A stretch of DNA of 64,000 bases from Amphibalanus amphitrite (lineage: Eukaryota > Arthropoda > Thecostraca > Balanomorpha > Balanidae), in contig NW_024881695.1 of the NCBI RefSeq assembly GCF_019059575.1, forward strand, positions 310,001 through 374,000, written 5' to 3'. The notes beneath the pieces were generated by a model. That model was not told the origin of the DNA, did no database searches, and saw only the letters and a list, made by a program, of their open reading frames with translations. Shown piece by piece: positions 23,101 through 30,423 of this stretch (position 1 is the stretch's first letter; the number at the start of each line of letters is the position of its first letter). The translations under genes were made by a program, and so were the position numbers.

Positions 23101-25754
23101 TGCTCTGTATGTTACAGCGGACCCCCAGTTGAGACTTTACTGATTGTGTTTAAACACGGTTTCGATAAGTGTCCCATCACTTGCTAAACGTCCAGCTAAG
23201 AAGTGTATGAATTTCTTCAATAAAGACATTCATCTGCTAAGTTCGCTAAAACACATTGTTTTTATCTAATTTTGTCACCTCTTTGAGTCACTCGGCCAGT
23301 TCTCTCGCTGCGCTGCCTTTCTTCTCCATCGATCCACTACAGCACTCTAACCCGTACCCACATCCGCCCTCTCCGCAGGCGACGGCGAGTGTACGTTCGA
23401 CAAGGCGATCGTGAACCCGCGCAATCTGCAGCAGCTGGTCGAGGAGCCCGTCTTTTCCCCGAGCATTACCGGCGCCTACGTGGGCGCCTCTGGCTACCAG
23501 ACCGAGTCGGGCTTCACGTCGGCCGGCGGGGGCTACTCCAAGGTGACCTCCGGCAGCTCTTCTTCATCATCTTCTTCATCATCTTCTTCCTCTAGCTCTT
23601 CCTCTTCGTCGTCGAAGGAGTCCTCCTACAAGAAGGAGTACAGCTTCTCCAACTCGTCCGGTAAGGAGTCCTCCAGCGGCGGATCTTTCGGAGGGGGAGG
23701 ATCGTTCACGGGCGATCACCACGACCGTGTCGTTGTGGAGGACACCACCGTTCGGAAGACCGACTACGGTAGCGGTCTGAATACCATCGATGATCGCAGA
23801 CGGAAACAGGAGGACGCCTACCGACGCCGGCCGTACGGTACGGTGGCGGGGGATACGGAGGATGACTACACCACTCGACGGTACGGCTACACGGAGCGGC
23901 GCTACACGGGTGGTGCTGGTGCTGGTGCGGGGACTGGTGATGGCGGATACGACAGCCGGTACCAAGGCGGTGCCACTGACAGGCGCTACCAGGGCGGATC
24001 GTTCTCCGAGAAACGCTACGGCTCGGGACAGTCGGGCGGGCAGGTATCGGCCTCGGTGGACCGGAGGGGGTACCAGACCAGCAGCTCCAGTAGTGGCAGC
24101 ACCGGCTCCACCACCGGAGGTAGCTACGGGGGCAGCTACAGCGGCAGCAGTAGTGACGAGCTGGAGCGGCGCTACGGCGCCGGACAGGGATTCCGCACCA
24201 ACTCGTTCGACAGTCAGTCCGGCGGCGGCCGGTATGAGGGCGCTCTGGGCGCCGGCGGTGACGCGCGCACCGGCGGCGGGCTGCGGCGACAGTACGAGGA
24301 CGGCTCCGAGTACGAGTCAGAGTACGACGGCTCCACCTACCAGGGCGCCACCGGCGGCCGCGCGCGTCGCCCTGGCGGACGCCGGCGCGGCTACTACCGC
24401 CGTCGCCGGCCGATTGGCGGCGCCACCGGCGGCAACCAGTCGTACACCTATCGCCGCCAGTACGAGTCGCGCCGGCCGCTGCCCGCTGACGGACTGGGGC
24501 CCGTCGACTTGGCCACGCGCCGGGACGAGCTCAGCTCGCGCCGCGTCCAGGGAGGCGTCGAGAGGGTGGAGGACCTGGGTGACGGCACGCGGCGCACCTA
24601 CCAGGCTCACCGCGACCTGGACGGCGGCGACGGCTTCGAGCGCGAGCTGACCACCGAGGAGGACCGGCGCACGCGGCGGGATGTCGGCGTCAGGAGGCGC
24701 CGCGAGCGCGAGATGGTGGTGATGCCTGAGGCGGTGACGTCACCGTCCGGGGAGGTGCAGCAGGTGGTGTTCTTTGTGAGTACCGCGGCGGCGCAGCGGG
24801 AGGAGGGGGAGGGGTTAACTTACCCCAAGTCACACCGCAATCGTGTGGTTAAGTGGATGATTTGTTGCGTTTTTAGTGGTAAATGGTATAAATAACATTT
24901 TTACGCGATGGTTGAGTAGCTCACTCGGGATTGATACAGAGTGGATTTATTTTCGGCTACTGATGAAGATGAATTAGTCTATGGTAGGCGAGTCAGAGCT
25001 GAATTTTCTCATCTGCGACATGTCTCCCGGTTTATGCCACTTCTACACTGTATTAACTCTACCAGGTCGATCTAACCCTCCCCCACTCTACCTCAGGACT
25101 GTGCGCGCAACACAGCCAAGTGTGTTCAGTTCCGGTGCCGCATCAACAGCCTGAAGCCGAACCAGTACGCGCTGGTGCACATCCAGGGCCGCATCTGGAA
25201 CCACACTCTGGTGGAGGACTATGACCGCGTCTCGTACGTGTCCATCAAGTCGCGCGCCACGCTGCAGATGGACCCCACCCTGGAGCAGCTGCAGGACGTC
25301 TCCGATGATGTCTCCATGGTAGGTGGATAGAGGAATAGGGGAGAGGGGAGGATGGAGAGTTGTGGGTGTTGTGTTCTGCAGTGGCGCGAGAAGAAGGGGC
25401 GGATGAGAGGTGCGGTGGTCGTATGGAGAGAGGATAGAGGAACATCGAGCTCAGCAAACAACGCTGGATACCGCGGGTTCAAATGCCCTTCTAGCTGAGT
25501 GTTGTTAATCTCGTTCGATGTCTGCCAGTACGTTCCCTGTCTGACTGTGTGCCGTGCTCCGGCAGGCGGAGACGATAGCGTACCCGGCGGTGCCGGCCAA
25601 GGCCGAGGACGGCGGCGTACCCATCTGGGTGATCGTCGTCTCCGTGCTGGCCGGCCTCCTGCTGCTAGCAATCATCTGCCTCATCCTCTGGAAGCTGGGC
25701 TTCTTCAAACGCCGGCGGCCAGACCCGACGCTCAAGTCCAACATCAGCCGCTAG
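7497..25754 (+). CDS. Integrin alpha subunit, 17 exons (5' end outside window)
   Basis: Exons: 7497-7624, 13180-13277, 13991-14124, 15924-16135, 16986-17092, 17592-17698, 17991-18121, 18435-18735, 19092-19202, 19679-19907, 20509-20743, 21026-21174, 22219-22451, 22787-23016, 23379-24775, 25097-25318 and 25566-25754. Every intron has GT-AG ends and the phases are continuous, giving about 1403 residues plus a stop. The product has FG-GAP propeller blades with VGAP-type strands, three Ca-binding loops ([27 protein letters not shown]), thigh and calf domains, a basic proprotein-convertase region, one transmembrane helix and a short tail with GFFKR. No inserted I domain is seen. Integrin alpha chains pair with a beta chain at the plasma membrane to bind extracellular matrix; GFFKR contacts the beta tail. 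The signal peptide and first blade are missing upstream. The 400-residue low-complexity insert in exon 15 is unusual. Which PS-type clade it belongs to cannot be decided here. Confidence 0.95.
8464..8505. repeat. Perfect 16-bp hairpin
   Basis: The arms ATAGTGTAGGTATTTT (8464-8479) and AAAATACCTACACTAT (8490-8505) are exact reverse complements around a 10-base loop. The stem is shorter than that of a typical animal pre-miRNA. It may be the core of a small MITE. Confidence 0.7.
10935..11616. mobile_element. Repeat element with GAGC/GCTC ends and a 128-bp tandem core
   Basis: ACGAGCGAGCGA (10935-10946) is matched in reverse by TCGCTCGCTCGT (11605-11616). Between them a unit of about 128 bp recurs: GTGTGCCAAATTTGA-type starts at 11031 and 11159 and a diverged start at 11287, each followed by CGCAATCGGCCCAGCCGTT and, in the first two, by CTGCACGTGCGCA. 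No protein is encoded. It looks like a non-autonomous element, possibly Helitron- or foldback-type; the class is not resolved. Confidence 0.5.
12770..13165. repeat. Degenerate minisatellite of TCTGACYGT/ACCCG words
   Basis: Words such as TCTGACCGT, TTTGACTGT and GTACCCGTCTGAC recur irregularly over about 400 bases up to the acceptor of the next integrin exon. The period is not constant. Confidence 0.6.
13180..13277 (+). CDS. Integrin alpha exon 2 in window
   Basis: Acceptor TTGCAG and donor ATG|GTAAGC. It encodes [20 protein letters not shown] followed by a VTVRSQGPG segment, the outer strands of propeller blade 1-2 in integrin alpha chains. It starts by completing GAC and ends in phase 0. 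Confidence 0.93.
13278..13990. other. Integrin intron 2 (0.7 kb)
   Basis: Ends are GTAAGC and CCTCAG. Nothing else is recognisable. Confidence 0.7.
13991..14124 (+). CDS. Integrin alpha exon 3 in window
   Basis: Encodes [10 protein letters not shown], then a Trp-rich segment ([13 protein letters not shown]) and EWIPCRNLD. The CAHR-type strand and paired cysteines match blade 2 of the integrin propeller. Phase 0 start, phase 2 end (AG). Confidence 0.93.
14125..15923. other. Integrin intron 3 (1.8 kb) with GA microsatellite and a 43-bp duplication
   Basis: A GA-rich tract lies at about 14136-14215, a G-run at about 15257-15272, and a 43-bp sequence starting TGTCTGTGTGTCGGCGCACT is tandemly doubled from 15511 to about 15598. 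No exon is seen. Confidence 0.7.
15924..16135 (+). CDS. Integrin alpha exon 4 in window
   Basis: Encodes [12 protein letters not shown], then [17 protein letters not shown], a typical G-x-P-G-x-Y-x-W-x-G segment of propeller blade 3, and ends SYLG, the start of an FG-GAP strand. Completes AGG at its start and ends in phase 1. Confidence 0.94.
16136..16985. other. Integrin intron 4
   Basis: Unique sequence with one G-run near 16659-16672. No coding signal is seen. Confidence 0.7.
16986..17092 (+). CDS. Integrin alpha exon 5 in window
   Basis: Encodes MAVAYGTFF followed by [20 protein letters not shown], an FG-GAP repeat with the VAGAPR core and the G-x-V-x-F strand. Phase 2 start, phase 0 end. 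Confidence 0.94.
17093..17591. other. Integrin intron 5
   Basis: Ends are GTGAGT and TTCCAG. A short ACACTGAGAACACA-like repeat follows the donor; nothing else is recognised. Confidence 0.7.
17592..17698 (+). CDS. Integrin alpha exon 6 in window
   Basis: Encodes [18 protein letters not shown]. The DDFDQNG part, continued by MTDLVVGAP in the next exon, is the first of three divalent-cation loops on the lower face of the propeller. Phase 0 start, phase 2 end. Confidence 0.94.
17991..18121 (+). CDS. Integrin alpha exon 7 in window
   Basis: Encodes [12 protein letters not shown] and [13 protein letters not shown], the rest of an FG-GAP blade with its cation loop. Starts with T completing GGT and ends in phase 1. 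Confidence 0.94.
18122..18434. other. Integrin intron 7
   Basis: Unique sequence between GTAAGG and ACCAG. Nothing else is seen. Confidence 0.65.
18435..18735 (+). CDS. Integrin alpha exon 8 in window (blades 6-7)
   Basis: Two FG-GAP repeats in one exon: [20 protein letters not shown] with LAVGAPFEG, then [18 protein letters not shown] with LLIGSF. Both carry complete D-x-D/N-x-D/N-G/S-x-x-D cation loops. Starts by completing GGT and ends in phase 2. Confidence 0.96.
18736..19091. other. Integrin intron 8
   Basis: GTGGGT donor. A TGACGTCA site lies at about 19070, just before the acceptor CCTCAG. No other feature. Confidence 0.65.
19092..19202 (+). CDS. Integrin alpha exon 9 in window
   Basis: Encodes [13 protein letters not shown], the RARPV-type strand that leaves the propeller and enters the thigh domain, then ELSCDKQPG. 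Ends TG, which joins C of the next exon to make a cysteine codon. Confidence 0.93.
19203..19678. other. Integrin intron 9, 3' part duplicated at 61083
   Basis: From about 19294 to the end this intron has a close second copy at 61083-61464. The copy differs by a few substitutions and a shorter T-run. GTGAGC donor, TTCCAG acceptor. Confidence 0.8.
19679..19907 (+). CDS. Integrin alpha exon 10 in window (thigh)
   Basis: Encodes CVTFQACFK followed by [17 protein letters not shown] and [13 protein letters not shown]. The C-x4-C and LEYRLEAE strands match the thigh domain of alpha chains. Its second copy at 61465-61693 differs at one silent base. Phase 0 end, donor GTGCGG. Confidence 0.93.
19908..20508. 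other. Integrin intron 10 with clustered AGGTCA half-sites
   Basis: AGGTCA occurs at 20058-20063, 20065-20070 and 20076-20081 (spacings of 1 and 5 bases), with a TGACCT at 20048-20053 and further half-sites near 20209-20250. A CCAAATTTCATGAAAAACGA word near 20299 is of the type often seen in arthropod repeats. This looks like part of a dispersed element. Confidence 0.6.
20509..20743 (+). CDS. Integrin alpha exon 11 in window
   Basis: Encodes [20 protein letters not shown], then [12 protein letters not shown] and [15 protein letters not shown]. The P-I-L-N-Q word and the KKCG-x4-C pair are classic for the thigh/calf-1 boundary of integrin alpha chains. Phase 0 start, phase 1 end. Confidence 0.95.
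21026..21174 (+). CDS. Integrin alpha exon 12 in window (calf-1)
   Basis: Encodes [20 protein letters not shown], then [15 protein letters not shown], matching the N-D-G-E-x-A-Y strand of calf-1. Completes GAC at the start; ends in phase 0 with GTCAGT donor. Confidence 0.95.
21175..22218. other. Integrin intron 12 (1.0 kb)
   Basis: Unique sequence, moderately AT-rich in the middle. No exon or repeat is recognised. Confidence 0.65.
22219..22451 (+). CDS. Integrin alpha exon 13 in window (calf-1)
   Basis: Encodes [20 protein letters not shown], the C-x-L-G-N-P strand found in all alpha chains, then acidic [20 protein letters not shown] with possible N-glycosylation at NTT. Phase 0 start, phase 2 end. 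Confidence 0.95.
22452..22786. other. Integrin intron 13
   Basis: G-rich just after the donor; otherwise unique. No coding signal. Confidence 0.65.
22787..23016 (+). CDS. Integrin alpha exon 14 in window (calf-2 start)
   Basis: Encodes [20 protein letters not shown] then VLIDWPVE and [10 protein letters not shown]. The H-x-Y-E-V-x-N-x-G-P and W-P strands are conserved calf-2 sequence. Phase 1 end. Confidence 0.95.
23017..23378. other. Integrin intron 14
   Basis: Unique sequence between GTGAGA and CCGCAG. Nothing else is seen. Confidence 0.65.
23379..24775 (+). CDS. Integrin alpha exon 15: calf-2 with ~400-residue disordered insert
   Basis: This 1397-bp exon begins with a cysteine-containing calf-2 strand ([19 protein letters not shown]). 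Next comes a run of about 20 serines encoded by mixed TCT/TCA/TCC/AGC/TCG codons, then Gly/Ser/Tyr/Arg-rich sequence with recurring RRYG, YQGG, ERRY and RRYxSG-like words. A strongly basic segment follows ([20 protein letters not shown]), then [19 protein letters not shown] and finally a normal strand [14 protein letters not shown] fits a furin-type heavy/light-chain cleavage site, which many alpha chains have in this loop. The frame is open throughout and joins both neighbours in phase. A partial second copy (61846-62333) keeps the protein unchanged across 15 silent differences, so the low-complexity part is real, constrained coding sequence. Its function is not known. Confidence 0.93.
24776..25096. 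other. Integrin intron 15
   Basis: The intron is clearly related to the intron at 62334-62678 at both ends but has diverged strongly in the middle, unlike the flanking exons. No other feature. Confidence 0.65.
25097..25318 (+). CDS. Integrin alpha exon 16 in window (calf-2 end)
   Basis: Encodes [20 protein letters not shown], then [18 protein letters not shown] and [10 protein letters not shown]. The C-x7-C-x3-C pattern and the x-G-R-x-W-N-x-T strand are the last ectodomain strands of integrin light chains. NHT is a possible glycosylation site. Phase 0 both ends. Confidence 0.95.
25566..25754 (+). CDS. Integrin alpha last exon: transmembrane helix and GFFKR tail
   Basis: Encodes a short stalk, a Val/Leu/Ile-rich membrane helix starting at [10 protein letters not shown], then [10 protein letters not shown] and a 10-residue end before TAG (25752-25754). 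GFFKR is the invariant membrane-proximal motif of integrin alpha tails. The cytoplasmic tail is short, about 20 residues, with no extra motif seen. Confidence 0.97.
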   Translation, partial: AETIAYPAVPAKAEDGGVPIWVIVVSVLAGLLLLAIICLILWKLGFFKRRRPDPTLKSNISR

Positions 25755-27660
25755 ACGTTAGCAGCTGTTGGCGAGCGACATCTATTCGAGCGCAGGTGCT
25801 GCCATCTACAGTGAGCCGTCCAAAGCGCCGCGGTGACAGGCCGGGCAGCGGCCGCCGTGAGCTGGTGCTCGAAGCCAGTTGTGCCATCGGCAGTATGTGC
25901 CAAATATGTGTCTGTGAAGGCACGTGCGAGCTTGCAGGACGGAAGGGACGCTGCACAGTGGCGAGGCGTGAGACGGGTCTGCAGACGCGTGCCTTGTGCG
26001 GACTGGTGGGCAGGGCCTGGACCGGTGCTGACCCGGTCAGAGGAACGCTGCGGGCGCCGCTAACTGGTGACTGAGTCGCCCCGGCGTCCTCTGGGGGCCG
26101 CCAGTGAGGGCGGACACAACTGCCACTGCCCACGCCGCCCCTCAGTCGCGCAGGTTTGAGTGTGCTTAAACCATCGCTTAGTGTTGTATGATTAGCATTA
26201 TACAGTCTAGTTAGTATGTTTTGGCAGCTAGATGACTCTCGTAAAACCTTTTATACATTACACCGTCATCTGTCATTTTCATCCTCCCCTGTTCACATTG
26301 CCTGCGCGTGCTCGTCTGATTCGGTCGCCGTTCCCCGTGACGAGTCGTCGTTCCAGTAACTCCACCGGCGCTCACCCCCTAACAACTCTGCCGCGTGGGT
26401 TACCTCGGTGGCCGAACGGTGGTACGGTCCGATCACAAACGGCGAACTACCAGCGATCCATGCATATCGGTCCTCAGTGGTCAATGCAGTGCCCTATCCC
26501 GTGAGCCTCATCCAGACCTCTGGTTACCTCCCGATTGGTTCAGGAAATCCAGGACTCCCGTTGAGACTCTAGGATGTCCAGCTGAGCTTTGGCCTCTGGT
26601 TATGCTTAAATGACAGATTGAGTTCTGACCATTCATCGGGCGGCATCGCATCCCGAGGTTGAGCTAACTCTCTACTCCTCCTATCCCCCCCCCCCCCCCT
26701 AAGATGCCCAGTCATGTTCCTTGCTCCCCAGCGTGGGGAGAAGCCGGGCGGCCCCACAGGTCGCTAGTTGCATGGTCGCCCGACAGATGGCAGTGAGGCG
26801 CTGTTGTGCGACTGACGCGTTGTAATACTGTGATATTAACCTGGGGCAGTCGGGTGGGAGCGGGCGTGACGCTACTCCGGCGGCCAGCGGCCTGTTTGTA
26901 TGTGTGTATGTGCCGCAGTGTTTGTGTGGAGAAAATGATCGAACTCCCATTCTGACTGAGAAATGGTAGACCCGTGTGCTTTTGAGCCGTATGCCTTGGT
27001 GACTGACATTGATAAATTTTGACAGCATTGATCGATCACCATAGCAATGAGCATGTCCGATTATGCTTGTGGATTTGGGAATAACATGAGACCATCGCTC
27101 TGCTTTTAGGTGTTCCCGTCCCAGGTAACTTGAAGCACAAAATTTCGACAATAATTGCTGAAAATTGCTCGGGGAATTTTTCATTTTTTTATGTCATGAC
27201 TTCTTGTATTCATTTTTCGAACTCAAGTTCCTTGGAGGCCTTTAGAATCTCGGCTAAGTATTATTACTTGTAAGTTCACATTCATCATTTTATATTTCAT
27301 TATCATTTAGTGTTTTATATTTGATCACAGCTTCTATTTGTCTGAAGCCGGCTCTCCTAACTAGCAGAGCGGATGCCCATGCTATCACCCTTCCACTTTA
27401 TGTGGAATCAAGCTGCGTTGTCGCGCACCTCATCATCAACGGGCGCGTTTCGGATTTGGCTAGCTGATTGACGCGTTTCGTAATTGACGACCTGTCTACT
27501 GTGTTGGTGTGCCAGTCGTGTGTGCTCGCGAGGACTGGCAGCGACCGACTGGTCGCTTCGTGTCGCTGTCTTTAGGCCGTTGTGTGGTGTCGTATAAAAT
27601 GTGCGATCGATAGAGTGCCGAGAACTAATCCGAAATGCCCAATAAAATCATAACAACGTG
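25755..27660 (+). other. Probable integrin 3'UTR with AATAAA at 27641
   Basis: No coding frame of a known family. Sequence from 25755 to at least 26400 is conserved in the second copy at 63357-64000. An AATAAA lies at 27641-27646 and would give a 3'UTR of about 1.9 kb; nearer alternative signals cannot be excluded. A C-run sits at 26686-26699. Confidence 0.5.
27641..27646 (+). promoter_or_regulatory. Possible polyadenylation signal
   Basis: AATAAA on the plus strand downstream of the integrin stop codon, followed by a TG-rich stretch (GTGTGTGCCGTGTG). It is a candidate only. Confidence 0.4.
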
Positions 27661-27765
27661 TGTGCCGTGTGAAAGCGTGTAGCGTCAGGTGCGAGTTACA
27701 AATGAGTTAGGCCAGGGACCGATTCGCTTGTCCAACGAACGAAAACTCCGCGAAGCTAGATTGAA

Positions 27766-27818
27766 GAATCGAACTCGGGTGGCTGATATACAAGCCCTCC
27801 GCTCTGTCCACTAAACCA
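27766..27818 (-). repeat. tRNA-like sequence (SINE head or tRNA relic)
   Basis: On the minus strand TGGTTTAGTGG (27818-27808) matches the tRNA A box and GAGTTCGATTC (27776-27766) the B box, with normal spacing. The 5' and 3' sequences that should pair as the acceptor stem do not match, so it is not an intact tRNA. Confidence 0.45.
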
Positions 27819-28639
27819 TATAAAACCCGCCTACGGGTGGATTTATTCCTGGTGGAATATCTTATATGGTAGACTGAGTTTCCATGCCTCAGCTTCCGCA
27901 TGCGAGGTAAGCACATCGAGCCGGACAAAAGCTTACACTCCTGCCGCTAGATGGCAGGCGTCTCAAGCGCCTGAAGTTAGGCTGTCCCGCATGGCAGCCT
28001 CAATGACTGGACGGGCTGCGGCTGACAGCGGTGGCGTGGCAAGGCTGGTGAGCGCGTCATTGGCGGTAAAAGCACACTGAAATGGCCTAGAGACACCATG
28101 TGGGCCCCCAAGTAGGTACTATGTTTGGACCTTTGGGGCCCCGAATGCCGGAGAGGATTCATGGAGGAATTCATGCTATTTCAAGGAGCTGGTATGGGGC
28201 CCAAGAACCAGTGTGGGGCCCTCAGAGGACGTCATGGGTGTTTAAGTGTGGCCTGCCCAGGCCGTCGAACCTGCTAGGGGTCCTCGCAGGCCGTTATGGG
28301 GCATCCAGTAGCCATGATGGGACCCTCAAAGGCCGGCCAGGGGGGGGGGAGGTGCAGGCATGGTACATCGCGAAGCAGGCGTGGGGCCCAAGAACTGCTG
28401 GGAATTGCTGAGTGCAGGTTAACGGTTATCGCCTTCCTATTAGCTGCAATCGCACACACACTTCAAAGGTCCTTCGGGTGTCGGCTACCTTCAATGTTCT
28501 CACAATCAACACGCACATTGGTGGTGACAGAATGTATTGGTGATCTACATTACAAAAGACTCGGCGTTTACAGCTTTACAGCTCTAAACCTATCGGTGCG
28601 ACAGCTCTTAACGGATAGAGATTATAACACTGGATATTT
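27819..28639. other. Intergenic stretch with degenerate GGGGCCC-type repeats
   Basis: Between about 28098 and 28400, words such as TGTGGGCCCCCA, TGGGGCCC and TATGGGGCATC recur at irregular 20-60 base spacing, suggesting a decayed tandem repeat. No gene is seen. This stretch lies between two convergent genes. Confidence 0.45.
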
Positions 28640-29530
28640 TTTCACAACAGAACACATCGCGGCGCGCTATGGGGCGCCGGTGACGTCAACTCCGGTCGCC
28701 GATGACGTCACCCGTCAGTCCGGCGGCTCGGCCGCCGCGCCCATCAGTCGCACACCGCGCGATGCGAGATGGAATGTTAATCAGACAAACACCGAGATGG
28801 CTACAGTGACGTCACGTTCCGGCACGCGCCGGCGCCATGATATGGTTACGGAGCGGCCGCGCGCGCGCGCGCCTCTCTCGGCCGCCGCGCGGCTCCGGTC
28901 AGCGCGGCTGGTTCCGGATGGTTCCTGGCGCCGCCGCTGGTTCCGACACGCCGCCGGCGGTGACCGCTCGTGCCTAAAGATATGTGAGTGAATGTCGCGC
29001 CGCGCAGGTCAACAGAGCTAAAACCTAGCCACAACAAACACGGCCCCAGTCGTCCGGCGCTGATTACGAGCGGACCGGCCGGGCGCCGGGCCCGATATCC
29101 GGCCACTCTTCCCACCCCCAACAGTCCACGCCACGTCACACACACGCACCCGCACATACACCCACCGCCCCTGTCGTGTGTCCCAGAGCGCGGCGGCGGG
29201 GTGCCTCACGCTCTGCCGAGCCGGGCCGAGCCGCGTGAGGTGCTCCGGAGCCGGCGGTGCCAGGTCAGCCCCAGCTGCAGCCAGGGGTGCCGGGGGTGCC
29301 ACCGGCAGGCGAGAGGCACTCGAAACGGCGGCGGCCGGCGCTCTCACTCGCCGTCACTCGCATCATCACACGTCAGTCACAGAGCAGCTGCCAAGACAGG
29401 GAGGAGGAGGCGCCGGCGGCGGCCGGCAGACCTCTCCGGGGAGGGGAGGGAGAGAAGGAGAGAGAGGGAGAGAGCAGACAACCCATCCCGGGCCCGTCAG
29501 CGGGGTGAAACGGCTAACACAGAGAGGGGG
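28640..29530. promoter_or_regulatory. CpG-rich block with three CRE sites
   Basis: The block is GC- and CpG-rich, and TGACGTCA occurs at 28681-28688, 28703-28710 and 28807-28814, each palindromic. Such clusters are typical of ATF/CREB-responsive promoters, but no transcript start can be assigned, and the block lies downstream of both neighbouring genes. A regulatory role is inferred only from base composition and motif. Confidence 0.3.
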
Positions 29531-30270
29531 TGGATAGGAGAGGATGGATGACAGAAAATATGGTCAAGCATAGACGATTGAGGGAGAAGTAAGATATGAA
29601 ATGAAAAGAAATAAAACAACAAACATAAATCGAGTGATAAGAACGAATGAGATTCAGTAATAGAATAGTAAGGAGATATCTCGAGCAGACAGTTTGAAAG
29701 AAGTACCAGAGTGGACACAGACAGTGTCCATTGTGGTCCGGACAGGGTGGTTATTGCGGCCGGGAAGGGGGCCTGTCAGCACAGACCTCCGGCGGACTAG
29801 AAGTGGGTTAGAGCGCGCCCTCCACCGCCCCCGCCCCCGCCCGCTGCCATCAGCACCGCCCACCGCCCACCGCCCCGGCCAGCACGGCCTGCGCCGGACG
29901 ACCGAGGGACCGGCCCTCGAGGCGCGCCCCACGCCGTGTATCTACTCTACAGTGTATGGCACTCAATTCCCGGCGACTCAGCTTCTGTAGCTACGTAAGC
30001 ATTGCTACAGGCAGCGTCAACCGCGACACTGCAGTGGCGGCGGCGGTGGCGACAGGAGCAGCAAGAGAGACAGCAAGAGGGATACAGGGATAGAAAATGT
30101 GAGGCGAAAGGAGAAGCAGCAGTGGATAAGTCTGAGGACATAACACCGCTCCAGCGCCACGAGGCTTTAGTAGCGAGGATGGTGGACTCACGGAGGCGGG
30201 CAGCGCGGCTCCGCAGAGCCGGCGGGGGCGGGGGCGGGGGCGGCCGCTATCACACAGGCGCCGGCGCCGC
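29531..30270. other. Intergenic or calsyntenin 3'UTR
   Basis: This lies just downstream (minus strand) of the calsyntenin stop codon. The AT-rich part 29560-29690 and the GC-rich part 29810-29930 hold no supported gene. I found no nearby AATAAA on the minus strand. Confidence 0.4.
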
Positions 30271-30423
30271 TCAGATGGCCAGGTGGCTGTTGTCCCACTC
30301 GAGCTGTTTGCGCGGCGGCGGCACCTCCTCCTCGTCGTCGTCCGGATCCGAACTGTCGTAGTCGCTGCCGTCGTCGGAGCTGTCATCGTCGACGGCGGCC
30401 GGCTGTCCGGCGGTGGCGGCGTC
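30271..30423 (-). CDS. Calsyntenin last exon: acidic tail and KBS2
   Basis: Acceptor GTCGCAG, stop TGA at 30273-30271. Encodes an Asp/Ser/Glu-rich segment (AVDDDSSDDGSDYDSSDPDD), then PPPRKQLEWDNSHLAI. LEWDNS is the second kinesin-light-chain binding motif and the normal C-terminus of calsyntenin. Phase 0 start agrees with the previous exon. Confidence 0.95.
   Translation of the reverse strand, partial: DAATAGQPAAVDDDSSDDGSDYDSSDPDDDEEEVPPPRKQLEWDNSHLAI

Noticed and set aside
23790..24650. 286-residue alternative frame in integrin exon 15
   Set aside because: The exon's own frame joins both neighbours in phase and is conserved at protein level in the second copy; this frame is a shadow of GC-rich repeats.
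25499..26074. 191-residue frame over the integrin last exon, also at 63101-63676
   Set aside because: Out of frame with the clear transmembrane/GFFKR exon and ending in the 3'UTR.
27766..27818. Intact tRNA gene
   Set aside because: A and B boxes are present but the acceptor stem does not pair.
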